A stretch of 64,000 nt of DNA. Origin: Plantago major. Taxonomy: Eukaryota; Streptophyta; Magnoliopsida; Lamiales; Plantaginaceae. Both the position numbers and the translations under genes were made by a program. The notes beneath the pieces are model-generated. The model was not told the DNA's origin. It searched no databases and saw only the letters and a list, made by a program, of their open reading frames with translations. Of the stretch, positions 24,956 through 37,119 are shown one piece after another (the first letter of the stretch is position 1; the number at the start of each line of letters is the position of its first letter). The DNA is taken from NCBI GenBank assembly GCA_026545765.1, contig CM048840.1, positions 4,485,265 to 4,549,264 of the forward strand, read 5' to 3'.

Positions 24956-25099
24956 AAATTTTCGCTAACGGACACTTAACACCGTCCAACCTTTGTGATT
25001 GAGAAAAAAAAAATTGAAAGGTTTTGGTGCAAAGTGTTAAAAAAAAAGGTTTTAGTGCAAACTCAAAGTGGACGTAAAGGTTTAAGTGTAAAAAAAAAT

Positions 25100-26401
25100 T
25101 TTCTTTAAAATATAACTTAGCAGGATTGAACTGAACTGAATGAATCCTAATTGAACTGAACTGAAATTAATGACTTTCACTACAAGAATCTCCGGTTTTA
25201 GCGACGGATTTAAATAGCGACGAATTGCTACTTTTAGCGACGGATTAGCAACTTAATTGCTCAATCCGTCTCTAAATAGGGACGGATTAACTATCCGTCG
25301 CTAATTAGAGACGGATAAATCTATGACGAATAGATTTATCCGTCTCTAATTAAGTTGACCAAAAAATTAAAAAAAAAAGAAAATAAAATTTAGCGACAGA
25401 TAAATCTATCCGTCGCTAAAACCCAATTAAACCCAATATAAACACCAAATCCAGATCTTCCGTCTTCTTCCACCTTCCTCCATCACTCTTCTTCCATCTC
25501 CCTTCCACCACCACCTCCCGTCGCCCCACCACCACCTCTACCACCGCCCCACCATCACACCCCACTACGACCTCCACCACTGCACTACCACCAAACTACA
25601 CTCCACCACTGCCGCCCCCCACCACCACCCCTGCCACCGCACTACCCCACACCCCACTACCACCACACATCCACTGTCCAGTGTCCACCACACGTTCACC
25701 ACCTCCAAACTTCACCGACCACCACAGCGACCCATTGGAGAAGTTTGATTGGCCGGAACTCAGTGGCGGAGTAGAGGATTTCTCACCAACACGGCTAGGG
25801 TTGTATTTTCAGTATTCGTTGTATTTTCTGATTATTCAATTTTGGGGAATATTGTATTTTCAATATTGTATTATATTGATGGATCTTGTATTTTCTGTAT
25901 TGTAGTATTGTATTATATTATTGATTAATGCATATGAAATATTGTATTGTATTATTGGATATTGAATTTTGTATAAACTTTTCGATTTATTGTATATTCG
26001 TATTGAAAATTATTGTCCGATTTGAATATTGTATTTTCGATTTGTCAAGATCTCGTCCGATTTATTGTATATTCGTATTCGAATTTGGTATTCGTATATT
26101 TTGGATTATTTTTTTAAAAACAACTATTTAGCGACGGATAAAAAATCCGTCGCTAAATTCCCACCCCGAATTAGGGACGAATAACTAATCCGTCTCTAAA
26201 TGCGACGGCTTAGTCAACGGAATTAACCTTCGCTAATCCGTCGCTAATTAGAGACGGATATGTTATCCGTCTCTAAAAATCTAGCGACGCGCAAAACAGA
26301 GACGACCATTTATCCGTCGATACGGATTTAGCGACGGATCGATAGCTTTTTATCCGTCGCTAAAAAGCTATTTTTTAGTAGTGTTTTCAGATGAAGAGAA
26401 C
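25100..26401. mobile_element. MITE of the GTTCTCTTCGTCTGAA family, split by CACTA
   Basis: The left part ends GAAATTAATGACTTT at 25177. The right part resumes TTTTCAGATGAAGAGAACAG at 26384. Together these match the intact copies at 26449-26609 and 26649-26765, where ATTAATGAG runs directly into TTTTCAGATGAAG. The small CACTA element therefore landed inside this MITE. Confidence 0.65.
25178..26383. mobile_element. Small CACTA (En/Spm) element
   Basis: Starts CACTACAAGAAT and ends TAGTAGTG, with a 3-bp duplication TTT on both sides (25175-25177, 26384-26386). Both subterminal regions carry many direct and inverted copies of TAGCGACGGAT / ATCCGTCGCTA, the arrays that bind CACTA transposition proteins in this superfamily. 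The same motif fills the ends of the 7.5-kb CACTA element at 33529-41001. The interior has a CCACCACC-rich stretch (25450-25690) and TATTGTATTTTC repeats. A 74-residue frame at 25681-25905 may be a gene scrap. Non-autonomous. Confidence 0.92.
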
Positions 26402-26448
26402 AGACTCATACTGTTAATGGTCAAATACGAACATTCCTCAAAGACTAC

Positions 26449-26609
26449 GTTCTCTTCGTCTGAACATAATAGAAACGGAATCTGAATCGAATTGAATCGA
26501 ATCGAAGTGTAGTATAAAAACAACGTAATGTAATCGAACATAATCGAATCGAATGGATCTGAATCGAATCGAATCAGAATTAATGAGTTTTCAGATGAAG
26601 ATGATAGAG
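26449..26609. mobile_element. MITE of the GTTCTCTTCGTCTGAA family
   Basis: Ends GTTCTCTTCGTCTGAACATA and the inverse-like TTTTCAGATGAAGATGATAG. The interior is made of GAATCGAATC repeats. Second of three neighbouring copies. Confidence 0.62.
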
Positions 26610-26648
26610 CCTTATTGTTAATGGTCAAATAAATTCCTCAAGCTTATA

Positions 26649-26765
26649 AGGCTCTGTTCTTTTCGTCTGAATATAACTGAACTGAATTGTAGTATAAAAA
26701 AGAACTAAGTAGAACTGAACTGAACGAATCTGAACTGAACTAAAATTAATGAGTTTTGAGATAAA
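26649..26765. mobile_element. MITE of the GTTCTCTTCGTCTGAA family
   Basis: Left end GGCTCTGTTCTTTTCGTCTG; the right end near ATTAATGAGTTTTGAGAT is more decayed. Third neighbouring copy. Confidence 0.55.
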
Positions 26766-27062
26766 ATAAGGGAGAAAAAGTTTGATGCTAAATAATGTCG
26801 ATGTAGGCCTATGGAGCTTTAAACTAAAGCCATAGGCCATCTACATTCTCCACTAGTAAAACCATTTAAGTCCGTCCCTTTCCTGCCACAAATAAGCTTT
26901 CCACTCTTCAGCAAAATTAACCAGTACTAATAAGGTTGTTGATTTTTCAAAGTTATTATTAGATGATTTGTTAAATATAATATATAGCAAACAATCAACT
27001 TGTTTATTAAAAAAAATACATATATAAGATTTCTTATCAAATCAAATTCGATTACTAGTTAA

Positions 27063-27929
27063 GATCATCTCCAGCAGTTGCAACTCTTTGCAACTCACTC
27101 TCTCTGCCATGTCAACATTCCACTCACTACAACTCACTGCAATTCTCTACTCTAACAGTTGAGACCAAAATTTAATTTCTTTTCGCATTTCTTTCAAACT
27201 TAATTTTTCATTTTATTTTCTTTTCTCATTTCCTTTTAAAATTATTCTTGAATTTATTTTAAATGTAGTTAATTAATTATAACAAAAACACATTAAATTT
27301 TTTAAGATACATTACTTGAAAATAAAATTTACATTACTTAAAAAATTACAATACTTGAAATTGAAAATTACAACAATTAAGCTACTACATGTAAGACATG
27401 ATCGATCACGTATGAAAAAATCGTAAGGATGATCATTATAATCTTGTTTATGTTTTTCAAGTACGTTTTACGTTTTTTAGTATCCGTAATCTTTTCAGTT
27501 TTTAAAAGTGTGATTTTAAATTCAAATAATATGTATTTTAAATTTTACAAGTAATGTTTTATATATATAAATATGTTTCTATTGTTACAATTTACAAATT
27601 TTATTATCATATGAAATATTCAATAATATATGTAATTGAAAAAAAAATTACAATACAATAAAAAAGACAAAATTGGAAAAGAAATAGAAAGAAAAGAGAA
27701 AAAACCAACTCATCAAAACACAAAGAAAAAGAGAAAAGAAAAGAAAAGAAAAGAAAACAAAACATAATTGGTATTTGGCGCCAAAATTTGGGGACGAGGC
27801 GTCTATTTCGCATTGGCTCAGACTATGGAGTCTGCCATACTCCATTGGAGTTGCAACTCCATTAGCTGAGTCTGAGCCAGCGCTCTATTGGAGTTGCAAC
27901 TCCATCTTGCAACTCCAATGGAGAATGTC
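27063..27929. mobile_element. Tourist-like MITE (PIF/Harbinger type), copy B
   Basis: About 867 bp flanked by TAA (27060-27062, 27930-27932). Ends GATCATCTCCAGCAGTTGCA and the inverse of GCAACTCCAATGGAGAATGT. The right terminal region carries short internal hairpins built on GGAGTTGCAACTCC. Same family as copy A at 21189-21914. Non-coding; the A-rich right half yields only low-complexity frames. Confidence 0.68.
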
Positions 27930-27932
27930 TAA

Positions 27933-28559
27933 GCACTTATGTTTCAACATTATGCTCATTGATCGTATACACTAGTAAAGGGCAAGGCCCAACCGAAAAC
28001 ATGGGAAGGAAAAGGACGGACGAAAACGAAAACATTTGGAAAAATATGTTCCACTAGTTAAACCCATAAAAACCCACCTTTTACTTTTCCTTTTTTCTAT
28101 AGCTCTAAATTTGAATTGTCGATTACACACTATATGTTAATTCAAATTCGATTAATTGTTTATGAAAAACATCCATACATATTGAAATTAATAAAATATT
28201 AATATTAAAAAAACTGCGCACAAAATCTACCAGGAAGTTATTAAAATTACGCCCACATAAAACACGAAAAATCAAATATTATTATTGATAAGAGAAATAT
28301 AAAATAAAAAAAAAACTAACAAAGGAAAAAAGAAAAGAAAAGGAAAGGACAATCGAAGAAAAATAAAGTGAAAAGGAAACCTGTAAAACCAGTGAGCCAC
28401 ACTTTATCGAGTAAACCGATTTCAGCAATCCAGTAGAATTCTAGAAGGCTTTTAACTGGGTCTCTTCTATCATCAGCCGTAAAACACATCGATCATAGTT
28501 TGCTAAGTTCCCATATGTTGTGATTTTTGTGTTCCCATGCTGCTTAATTATTAAATTTT
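27933..28559. other. Intergenic, no gene seen
   Basis: A-rich sequence (28280-28380) and no supported coding region. Confidence 0.45.
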
Positions 28560-29329
28560 CCAAATTTTTCTATCGACTAATAAAAAGTTCGTGAACGCTG
28601 AGCTTCTTTAACCAAATTTGGAAAAAGAAGCTAGTCAATGTAGCTTTTTTTTTTTTAAAGAAGGAGCTTCTTATCTTTTTCATTCCGAAAATATCCCTAA
28701 CCTATATTAACCTAAATTAGAATAAAGAAAATAAGAAACCATCGCTCAGAAGAAGCCATCTTGAATTCATCCGGTAAGAATCCTCAACCAATTCCTATTT
28801 CTCCTCCTCGATTCTGATTCTCGTCCTATTTCATCTTGATTTGTGCGTTGTTCGTGTTCTTGCTTGTCTCGATTCGCTTTCGGTAAGTGTTTTATTCCTT
28901 CTCGTGATTTAGTCTCGGGGTGGGTGTTTGTGTTTTCATCCTATTTCTGTGTAATTGAATCGAAATCCCCTTTCATTCTTTTGAATTCGACTTGCTCGCT
29001 TCGTCAAGACAATTGACCGGCCGCTTCATTTCAACTTCTGATAATTTTGATGATGTTATTAAAGTGGCGATGTAAAGTACATTAAATATATATTATAATT
29101 ATTGGACAAAATATGATATATTATTATTTAAAAAACTATAGATTAATAATACGATAAGAAAGGTTAAAGACAAGAAAAATAAGAGTAATGCCCTTTTATG
29201 TCATTTTACAAAACACCAGCTACCTTTTCAGCTAATTTGCTAAACACCTACATTTAAAACCAGCTAGCTTGCTTTTCAGCTAGCTTTCCAGCTACCTAAC
29301 AAGCTACCAGCTAGTTTTGCTAAACATAG

Positions 29330-29334
<5 letters not shown>
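28560..29334 (-). mobile_element. Non-autonomous transposon, copy 2 of an inverted pair
   Basis: The outer parts match copy 1 (16750-17445) in reverse orientation. The right end, GCTAGTTTTGCTAAACATAG at about 29313-29332, resembles ends of hAT-like MITEs, including the one near 54.3 kb. The middle (about 28741-29045) is absent from copy 1. It is less AT-rich and pyrimidine-rich, and contains two GGTAAG motifs that look like splice donors (near 28773 and 28882). It may be a captured 5' leader with an intron. No protein could be assigned. Confidence 0.55.
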
Positions 29335-29335
<1 letters not shown>

Positions 29336-29383
<48 letters not shown>

Positions 29384-30210
29384 TCCGCCCCCGCCTCTTG
29401 CCGAATCAAGGTGACTTAATACGTTCTATACATATACGTTACTGGAGTCCGCCCACAAGCTTTATGGTCCGACACTAGAACTCTTCTTATAATCAAGATT
29501 CCAGGTTGAAATGATGGGCCGGTCCGACCCCTACATTCCTCACCACAGACGTATCTGCATTCTGGAGACTAGACTTCTGATCAAGACAATATAAAATAAG
29601 TCCGTCCTTTACTTTTGTCCGATTGGAGTCTATGGACGGACTACCCCTGGTCTTGTCCTGAATATCGCTGTGAGTTCAACGCGCCACCTATCTCCGGGAC
29701 CACGTGTCAACCTATCACCAGGCCGACCAAACTCCGGGATGTCAGATAACTTGTCCCCAGAGCTCAACACTATAAATATGAGGCATTTACTCCTCATAAA
29801 GGCAGGCAACTACTTCGCAATAATCCACTCTCTAAGTTTTGAGGTCCGGGCCCAAGCTTGATCCGCCTCCTAACTAGTTGAATCTTAGTCCGGACTGTCC
29901 AAGGCAGGCCGGCCCAAAAGGGTCTAACCCCTTCTATTCTTGTTTATAGTTCAGTCACTTCCAAGTGTCCAACCGACGGACCATCACATCGGGACGGTCT
30001 CTCTTGACTGACGGACCCATTGCTATCAAGGAACTCTACACTCTGACTATCCCTTATTCCCAGGCGGAATCTTAATATGTAGCCGGACTTATTCAACTAA
30101 AGGACTTCGAACTGAGACTTAACGATTTAGGAAGAACCATACATACGCTCCGATGGACTCTCTTTGACTTTGACACTGACTATTGACTTATCCGGTTTTA
30201 CCCCACATCA
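29336..30210 (+). repeat. 5' LTR of Gypsy element
   Basis: Starts within a (TA)n tract (29334-29380) and ends CCACATCA. A TATAAATA at about 29771-29778 is the likely LTR promoter. About 95% identical to the 3' LTR. Confidence 0.88.
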
Positions 30211-30250
30211 TATTGGCGCCACCTGTGGGAATCCCTAAGTACAAAAAGTA

Positions 30251-32380
30251 ATGGCACCATCCAAGAGACAGACAAATAGGCTACCTCTATCCGACCCCGA
30301 TCTACGACCTCCAACGTCGGACCCTCTTCCTAACACCAACAACAAGCCTCTGCTGGCAACAAACATTCCGGGAAAAATAGGGTCATCTATGAACACGACG
30401 AGAGAGACGGGAACGAGGCCTCCCTCTCCACCTCCGAAAGGATGCAGAACAAGCCCCACCTCCGCCACTAAATCCACCTCAGGCACCAATCATACCAATC
30501 CTAGCAAATGTGGCTCACGTGACTGCTGATGGAATACTAGCCGGGTTCAACGAGGCACAAATTCAACTCTTGCAAGTAGCCCTGCAAATGAGAACCCAAC
30601 CACCCAATCCTATGGGCATACCCATAGCGGAGGCCCCAGTATACCCCATCCAGAATCAACCACAAAGGCAGGCAGTGGCAGAACATGTGGTTGAATCTAG
30701 AGGACCTCCATATTCACGAAATGCTGATCGATCTGAGAACATCAGATCACCCAGCAGGAGAACTCCGGAGGATCTGAGGAACCTATTAAACAACCGAGCT
30801 CGCATTAATCACGGGAGTAGGGGGAGAACAGGGGAGTCGGGGGTGGGAACCCTCATGACCCCGCTCCTTCCCGGGTCTCTACAAGAGGTCGACGCCCACG
30901 GGACTACGAAAGGACAGATCAATATCATGATCAATATACTGACTAGGAAACCCTCAGCGGATACCGAGGAGACACACCTCTATGCATCTATAGGCAAAAC
31001 CACATGGATAATAGATCACTCACTCCAGATCAAAGAAGGGAGGATGAAGAACACTATAGGAGAAGAGGGAGGAGTCAGGAAAGGCGTAGAGAAAGAACCA
31101 GGTCTAGGTCTGAGAGAGCCCATCGACGGGATTCACCCATGAATGAAACAAAAAGAATTAAAGAACAAGTCCCAATTCATGAGGCAGCTCTAGACCTGAA
31201 ACGATCAAAGTTAGAGTCACTCACTCAAGCCAGGGACATTATTAAATATGGACGAAATGTAAATCCTTTATGTTTGGCAATAAGGAGGGCAGAACCCACC
31301 CGCATCCAAAGAAACGTTTGATGGAAATTCATGTCCCATCGATCACAAAATTCGTTTTGAGGCATCACTAGGAGGAATGGGCGTACCAGACAATCTGAAG
31401 GCCCAATTATTCCCTAATACCTTCTATGGGATCACTTGCTGGCAAAATTCACCCTGAAATTCGAAAATTTCCTGGAAACAGCACGACCTATTAGCAATCT
31501 AGCAGAAATCGTACAAAAAGATCACGAGAGTCTGAGATCCTTCGTGAAGAGATTTGAGCAAGCCACAACCATGGTAGAGCAACACCCCATTAAGGAACGA
31601 GTCATCCACATGGGTGAAAATACCAATAATGCTTCATTCCGTTACAAGCTTATCGACGCAGGCATAACCACCGAACGGGAACTTACCGACATGGTCAAGA
31701 AATTCTTGAGCACAAATGAGACTCTTGACAAAATGGTGGTAAGGGCTGAGGTCAAGAAAGCCAAACCCATACAGGATAATCCTAGATTGGGAAACCAGCA
31801 CTTCGAACAGAAAACAAAAGGAGACAGGAGGGGACGGATCGAGGAAAGAAGAAGATCCCCGCCCAAGCTTTACATAAACTACACTGACTTGAAGGCTCCC
31901 AAGGAACAAATCCTCACCATCATGCAAAGTAAAGGAATCTCGTTCGAATGGCCGGCCAAACACAGAAAGACAAGGTTCACCAGAAGCTCGAATGAGTATT
32001 GCCACTTTCATAGACAAGTGGGACACTCAACTGGAAAATGCACACATCTCAGACAGGAGATCCAGCGACTTATCGAAATGGGCTACCTGCAAGAATATGT
32101 CATAAAACGATCCGATGGGGGCGACCGACGGAATCAGGAGCAGGGAAACACATCTCAGGATCAACGAAACATAAGGGAGTGCAGGAATACCCCTCCCCGC
32201 AGATCTGGCCCACGATAGGAGAGAAATGACCAATGCCCCCCCCCCCCCCAGATAGAAGGCGATCACCGAGCCCGAGGAGAACCTCAGCCTTGCCCGGACC
32301 CCCAAGTCCAAGAGGGCGAAAAGAAGCTAGGAGATCCCCTAGCCCCATAAGACAGCAAGGAAATCAGAGATCCCCCAGTT
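30251..32380 (+). pseudogene. Gypsy gag region
   Basis: Proline/arginine-rich N-terminal stretch, then a retrotransposon gag domain (FETARPISNLAEIVQ-type, with SLRSFVKRFEQ) near 31440-31620 and a zinc knuckle CHFHRQVGHSTGKC near 32000-32040, followed by RLIEMGYLQEYV, as in Tat elements. Fossil, with breaks. Confidence 0.85.
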
Positions 32381-32599
32381 CAACCTGATAGACAAGAAGG
32401 GTGGACTACGTAGGAACACAACCGGCCTACGTAGAGGAGAACCCTGTCATTTATGGGAGAATACTTAGCATCGCAGGAGGACCAACAGGAGGGGATAGCC
32501 GGAACGCCCGTGAAGCAACAACCCGATCACTTCAGAAATCAGATGAAAGGTATGTCAACATAGTGAAACCTGGCACCAATGTCATTACCTTCGATTAAT

Positions 32600-33528
32600 C
32601 TAAAGTGCCACCCCCATGCCGAGGTGAGGGATTAATCCACGATCCCAATGTCCCATTGGTGATAGAAGTGGGCATTGCGGGATATGAGATGACCAAGGTA
32701 CTCGTCGACATAGGAGCTTCCTCAAATATCCTCTTTATGAGCACAGTCAGAAAAATGCAGATGAGCTTGAGAGGAATGATACCTGTAACGATAGACCTTG
32801 TGGGCTTTGGTGGATCAAGAATTAGACCAAGAGGAGTCCTCTATCTCTCACTTTCCATAGCAAAGGCACCATTCCGAATCACCAAGCAGGTGCCATTCGT
32901 CATCACAGAAGCAGACTGTGACTACAACATCATCTTAGGAAGACCAGCACTGAATCAATTGAAAGTAGTGGTATCAACCTTCCATCTAAAGATGAAATTC
33001 CCAACCGAAGTAGGAATCGGAACCATTAGTGGAGACCGGAGACAAGGATGGGAATGTTACACCCTCTCCACCCGAAGAGCTTCCCGACCCTACCGAAAGG
33101 AACAAGATATCAGGAGAGAAGAAGCCGACATAAGGGCAAAGAGACAATGTCTCTTCATACAGGAGAAGGTCCGTAAGCCGATAAAGGAGAGACCCTTGGG
33201 GAAGGGATAAATTGGCTAAAAATGGGTGTCGATAAGAAGAAAGTCACCACCATCACAAAAGAGGGGGTTGACCGGATCGAGAAGTACAAGGTCATCCCAC
33301 CAGAACCTCCAGGAGAAACCCCGACCAAGAGATTTTTTCATGAAAACCGGATGGCACCTCACGAGGATGTCCTGGAAGTCCCTATCGTAGAGGGAAGTCC
33401 AGAAAAGACCGCGAAAATCGGCTCGGGGATGGATGCTGAGACAACCATCAAAATGGTGGCTTTTCTTAGAAAGAATGCCGATATCTTCGCATGGAGCACG
33501 GAGGACTTAACCGGAATTGATCCCCGCA
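32600..33528 (+). pseudogene. Gypsy protease and linker region
   Basis: Retroviral-type aspartic protease with VLVDIGASSNILF and the later IILGRPALNQ. In most relatives the catalytic motif is D-[ST]-G. A linker toward reverse transcriptase follows (ADIFAWSTEDLTGIDPRTLQ) up to the CACTA insertion. Confidence 0.85.
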
Positions 33529-35142
33529 CACTACAAAAAATTCATTGTTTAGCGACGGATTTATCCGTCGCTAAACAGTGGTCGATCCGTCGCTAAGGGT
33601 TTAGCGACGAATATGGTGACATATAAAAATGCCGTCGTCATTTTTGGTGTTACAAATCTTCTAATGGCGGATAACCTATCCGTCGTTAAATAACGACGAA
33701 TTTAGCGACGGATAGACTGTTGACGTTTTAGAGACGGATTTTATCCGTCGCTAAAATGTTGATTTTTCTTTTTTTTATTTTTAAATTAACTGGAAATTTA
33801 GCGACGGATAAGTTACCCGTCGCTAAATTTTCAGATTTTTAATTTTTTTTAAAATTTTGATGCATGTTTTCATATTTCACCTGTTTCATTTTGATAAAAT
33901 GTCCGATAGTAAATCCAGAATAATGAAATTATTTTAATTAAACAGAAATCATTTGACAAAATACAAATTAATCCAGAATAATGACATTGTTTATACAAAA
34001 TATAAGTCCAAATCTAACTACCAGGCGGGGGTGGCTGGTGATGGAACGTGGCCATGAAAGCCTGCATCTGTTGCTGAAGACGCTGGGTATCCTCCTATTG
34101 TTGTCTAGCTAGCCGCTCCAGCTACTGTCGGTGTTCCTCCTGAACTCTAGCTAGATGTGCCGCAACCTGTGCCTCCACCTGTGACTGCACCAACTCCGAG
34201 ACTTTCTCCTGTGTGAAAAGCTGCTGTCTAGATTGCTGGGATGTTGAGTAGCTAGGAGTAGCCACCACAGGGCCGAAACTCCCCAATCCATATACTCAGC
34301 CTTTGTTGTCCATTGGGTTGACGGATAAGAAGATGTTGTTTTGTTGTTCAATTGTCAGCTCTTCATCCGCATCGGCGATCTGCCTCTCCACCTCAGCCTG
34401 AAATTGTAAAGTGCATATATCATGAGTTACAGTTTTTTCAAAGTAACTTGTACTGCACAAATATGAACTTTAACCAAAATTAACGTACCGCAATAGCCTC
34501 GGACTTGCTGTCAACCCATCTCCCGTTCTTCAGCTTGATTCTTTTAAAGAGCGCCAGTGCGCTCTTCTCCTCCCCAGCCGACACCTGAAGAACGTATATA
34601 TGCAAACATTTAGCTAGCAACTCATTAAAGGTGTAGAAATTAAACACAAAACACATGTACGACTAAACTGACAAATTAGATGTACACTTACCGATTTAAC
34701 GTGATCCGTAACAACAGCTCGCGACCCATAGTGGTGCCTGGCCACCCCGGTACCATCAGAAGACTCAGTCAACCGATTCTCTCTGTTCTGGTCCGCAATC
34801 TGCTTTACATCAGCACGCTGCCAATAGGCCTGCCAAAGCGCCTACTCCTCCGGTCCACACCATGCTGGCCTAACGCCCTTTCTTTTCATTTCGTTAACCA
34901 TATGCTTATACAAATCTGACCCCAGCGTCTCGAATGCAGGCCATATCTGGGGGAGCAATCGATTGGGAATGAAGTATGTTTTCTACATTCCCAATTCCAC
35001 ACAACATCCAAATTACATAACGTTAACTGAGACATCAATTTAATAAGACAACACAACAGAACATATTCAATGGTGACTAACATATCACCCAAGTTCAATG
35101 GCTAACATAACACTCACATATAGTGGCTAACATACCACTCAC

Positions 35143-35319
35143 TGTAAAGATTGGATTGTTCCACACAAATTAGCTGTGGCTTTTGTTTGTATTATATAGA
35201 GAAATAAATTACATGATAATCTACAAAGTAGTTACAAGTAGTGGAATGACTAATTTAAACTAACACAACAAGCTGACTAAGTAGTAGTGTGAGCCGTAAG
35301 ACTAGGAGAGTCAGGTACA
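35143..35319 (-). repeat. 3' LTR of nested Copia
   Basis: 177 bp, 97% identical to 38945-39121. Confidence 0.93.
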
Positions 35320-35329
35320 TCTTGATGTT

Positions 35330-37025
35330 TCGCAAGTGGCGTGGGATTCGACCAAACGCGAAGCTTGTTCCTGAATCGAAGAAACAGCGGATGTGACAAG
35401 CTTTTTGTGAAGACATCGGCTATATTCAAATCAGTGGGAACGAATTGAGTAGTAAGACGACCGGATTGGACCAACTCGCGGGTGAAGTGGATGTCAAGCT
35501 CAATATGCTTGGCACGTTTGTGTGAAACCGGATTGTTGCTGAGGAAAACAGCGGCTTTATTATCACAGAGCAAAATCGTCTTTGGGAGTCGAGCAATGCG
35601 AAGATCAGCAAGCAAGTGAGAAAGCCAGATTACTTCGCTTGCAGTGTTAGCAAGGGCTCGATACTCAGATTCACAACTCGATCGTGACACCGTCGGTTGT
35701 TTCTTATAACTCCACGAAACTAAATTGGAACCCAAGTAGACAGCGTATCCAGAAGTAGACCGACGAGCGTCGGGAAAATTAGCCCAAGTAGCATCGGAGT
35801 ACGCAAGGATCGAAGGACCAGCTGTGTCGGAAAAATCAAGACCATAGCTTTCAGTAGCTTTGATGTAGCGCAAGATGCGTTTGACTGCTTGAAAGTGTGA
35901 ATCCGTCGGGCTGTGCATAAACTGACAAACAGAGTTTACGGCAAAGGCAATGTCTGGCCTGGTTATGGTGAGGTATTGGAGGGCTCCCACGATAGAACGA
36001 TACCCTGCAACATCTGAATAGACAGAGCCACACATACTGAGCTGCTGACTGGTGACCATTGGCGTATTGATGGGCTTGCATTCGCTCATTTGTGCGCGAA
36101 CAAGCAGGTCATGAGCATACTTGGCATGGCTAAGAAATAGGCCGCGAGATGTATAACAGACTTCGAGTCCAAGAAAGTAGCTAAGTCGCCCGAGATCTTT
36201 AATAGCGAATTGAGTATTCAACTGTTGAATAAATTGAGCAATAAGCGTAGAGTCATTACCTGTGAGGATTATATCGTCAACATAGATGAGTAGGTAGAGA
36301 ATAGTGCAGCCATTGGAATAGACAAACAGAGAAGTATCCGTACGGCTACATAAGAAACCAAGTGAAATCAGATAGGTGCTCAACCGACTGAACCACGCGC
36401 GTGGTGCTTGTTTGAGGTCATACAGGGCTTTGCGCATTTGGCAGACATGAGAGGGAAAACGAGCATCCACATAGCTAGGAGGCCGTTCCATAAATACGGT
36501 CTCACTTAGAAAGCCATTGAGGAAGGCATTCTTGACGTCAAGTTGATGAAGAGACCAATGATTAGTAACAGCTATAGCGAGAACCACTCGAACAGTAGTG
36601 GCCTTGACCACGGGACTGAACGTGCTTGTAAAGTCGAGGCCCGGGACCTGATTGAACCCCTGTGCAACCAACCGGGCTTTAAGACGTTCAACAGTACCAT
36701 CCGCTAAATACTTGGTGCGAAACACCCATTTAGCACCAACGACGTTCATAGTATCCGTGCGGGGAACCAAAACCCATGTGTCATTGGCTCGAAGAGCTTG
36801 AATCTCTTCATCCATAGCTCGAATCCATGCTGGATTACGCGAGGCAGACTTGAAACCCTTAGGTTCGGAGGAGGCCAACAAAGCAGTGAATAGAGGCGAA
36901 TAAACACGGGCAAGAAGTGCGGGATGTTTGATTTTAAAAGTGCCATCTTGTGCGCGAGTACGCATAGGATGGCGTGGCTTTGGATAGTGAGGAGTACGCG
37001 TCCGGAATCGAGTGCGATGAGCCAC
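35330..37025 (-). pseudogene. Copia RT and RNase H region
   Basis: Long minus-strand frame with IQALRANDTWVLVPR, RLKARLVAQGFNQVPG, DFTSTFSPVVK, QLDVKNAFLNGFL, the catalytic LIYVDDIILTGND, TRPDIAFAVNSVCQ, then RNase H (SDATWANFPD, RRSTSGYAV, SRSSCESEYRALA, CDNKAAVFLSNN). Part of the nested Copia polyprotein. Confidence 0.93.
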
Positions 37026-37119
37026 TGGAGAAGGGGTTTGAATTGCAGGGGAGTCTGGGGTCGGAGGTGGAGGAACAGGAGTAGGCGAAGGCTCTGCAGT
37101 GGATTATTGGATGGGTGGA

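Noticed and set aside
25681-25905. Proline/histidine-rich frame in the small CACTA element
   Set aside because: Low-complexity CCACCACC sequence; no recognisable transposase domain, so kept only as a note under the element.
28741-29045. Real host gene 5' exon with intron
   Set aside because: Splice-donor-like motifs and CT-rich sequence are suggestive, but no coding frame follows and flanks are transposon; treated as possible captured leader.
31634-32348. Minus-strand frames over Gypsy gag
   Set aside because: Shadows of the gag frame on the other strand.
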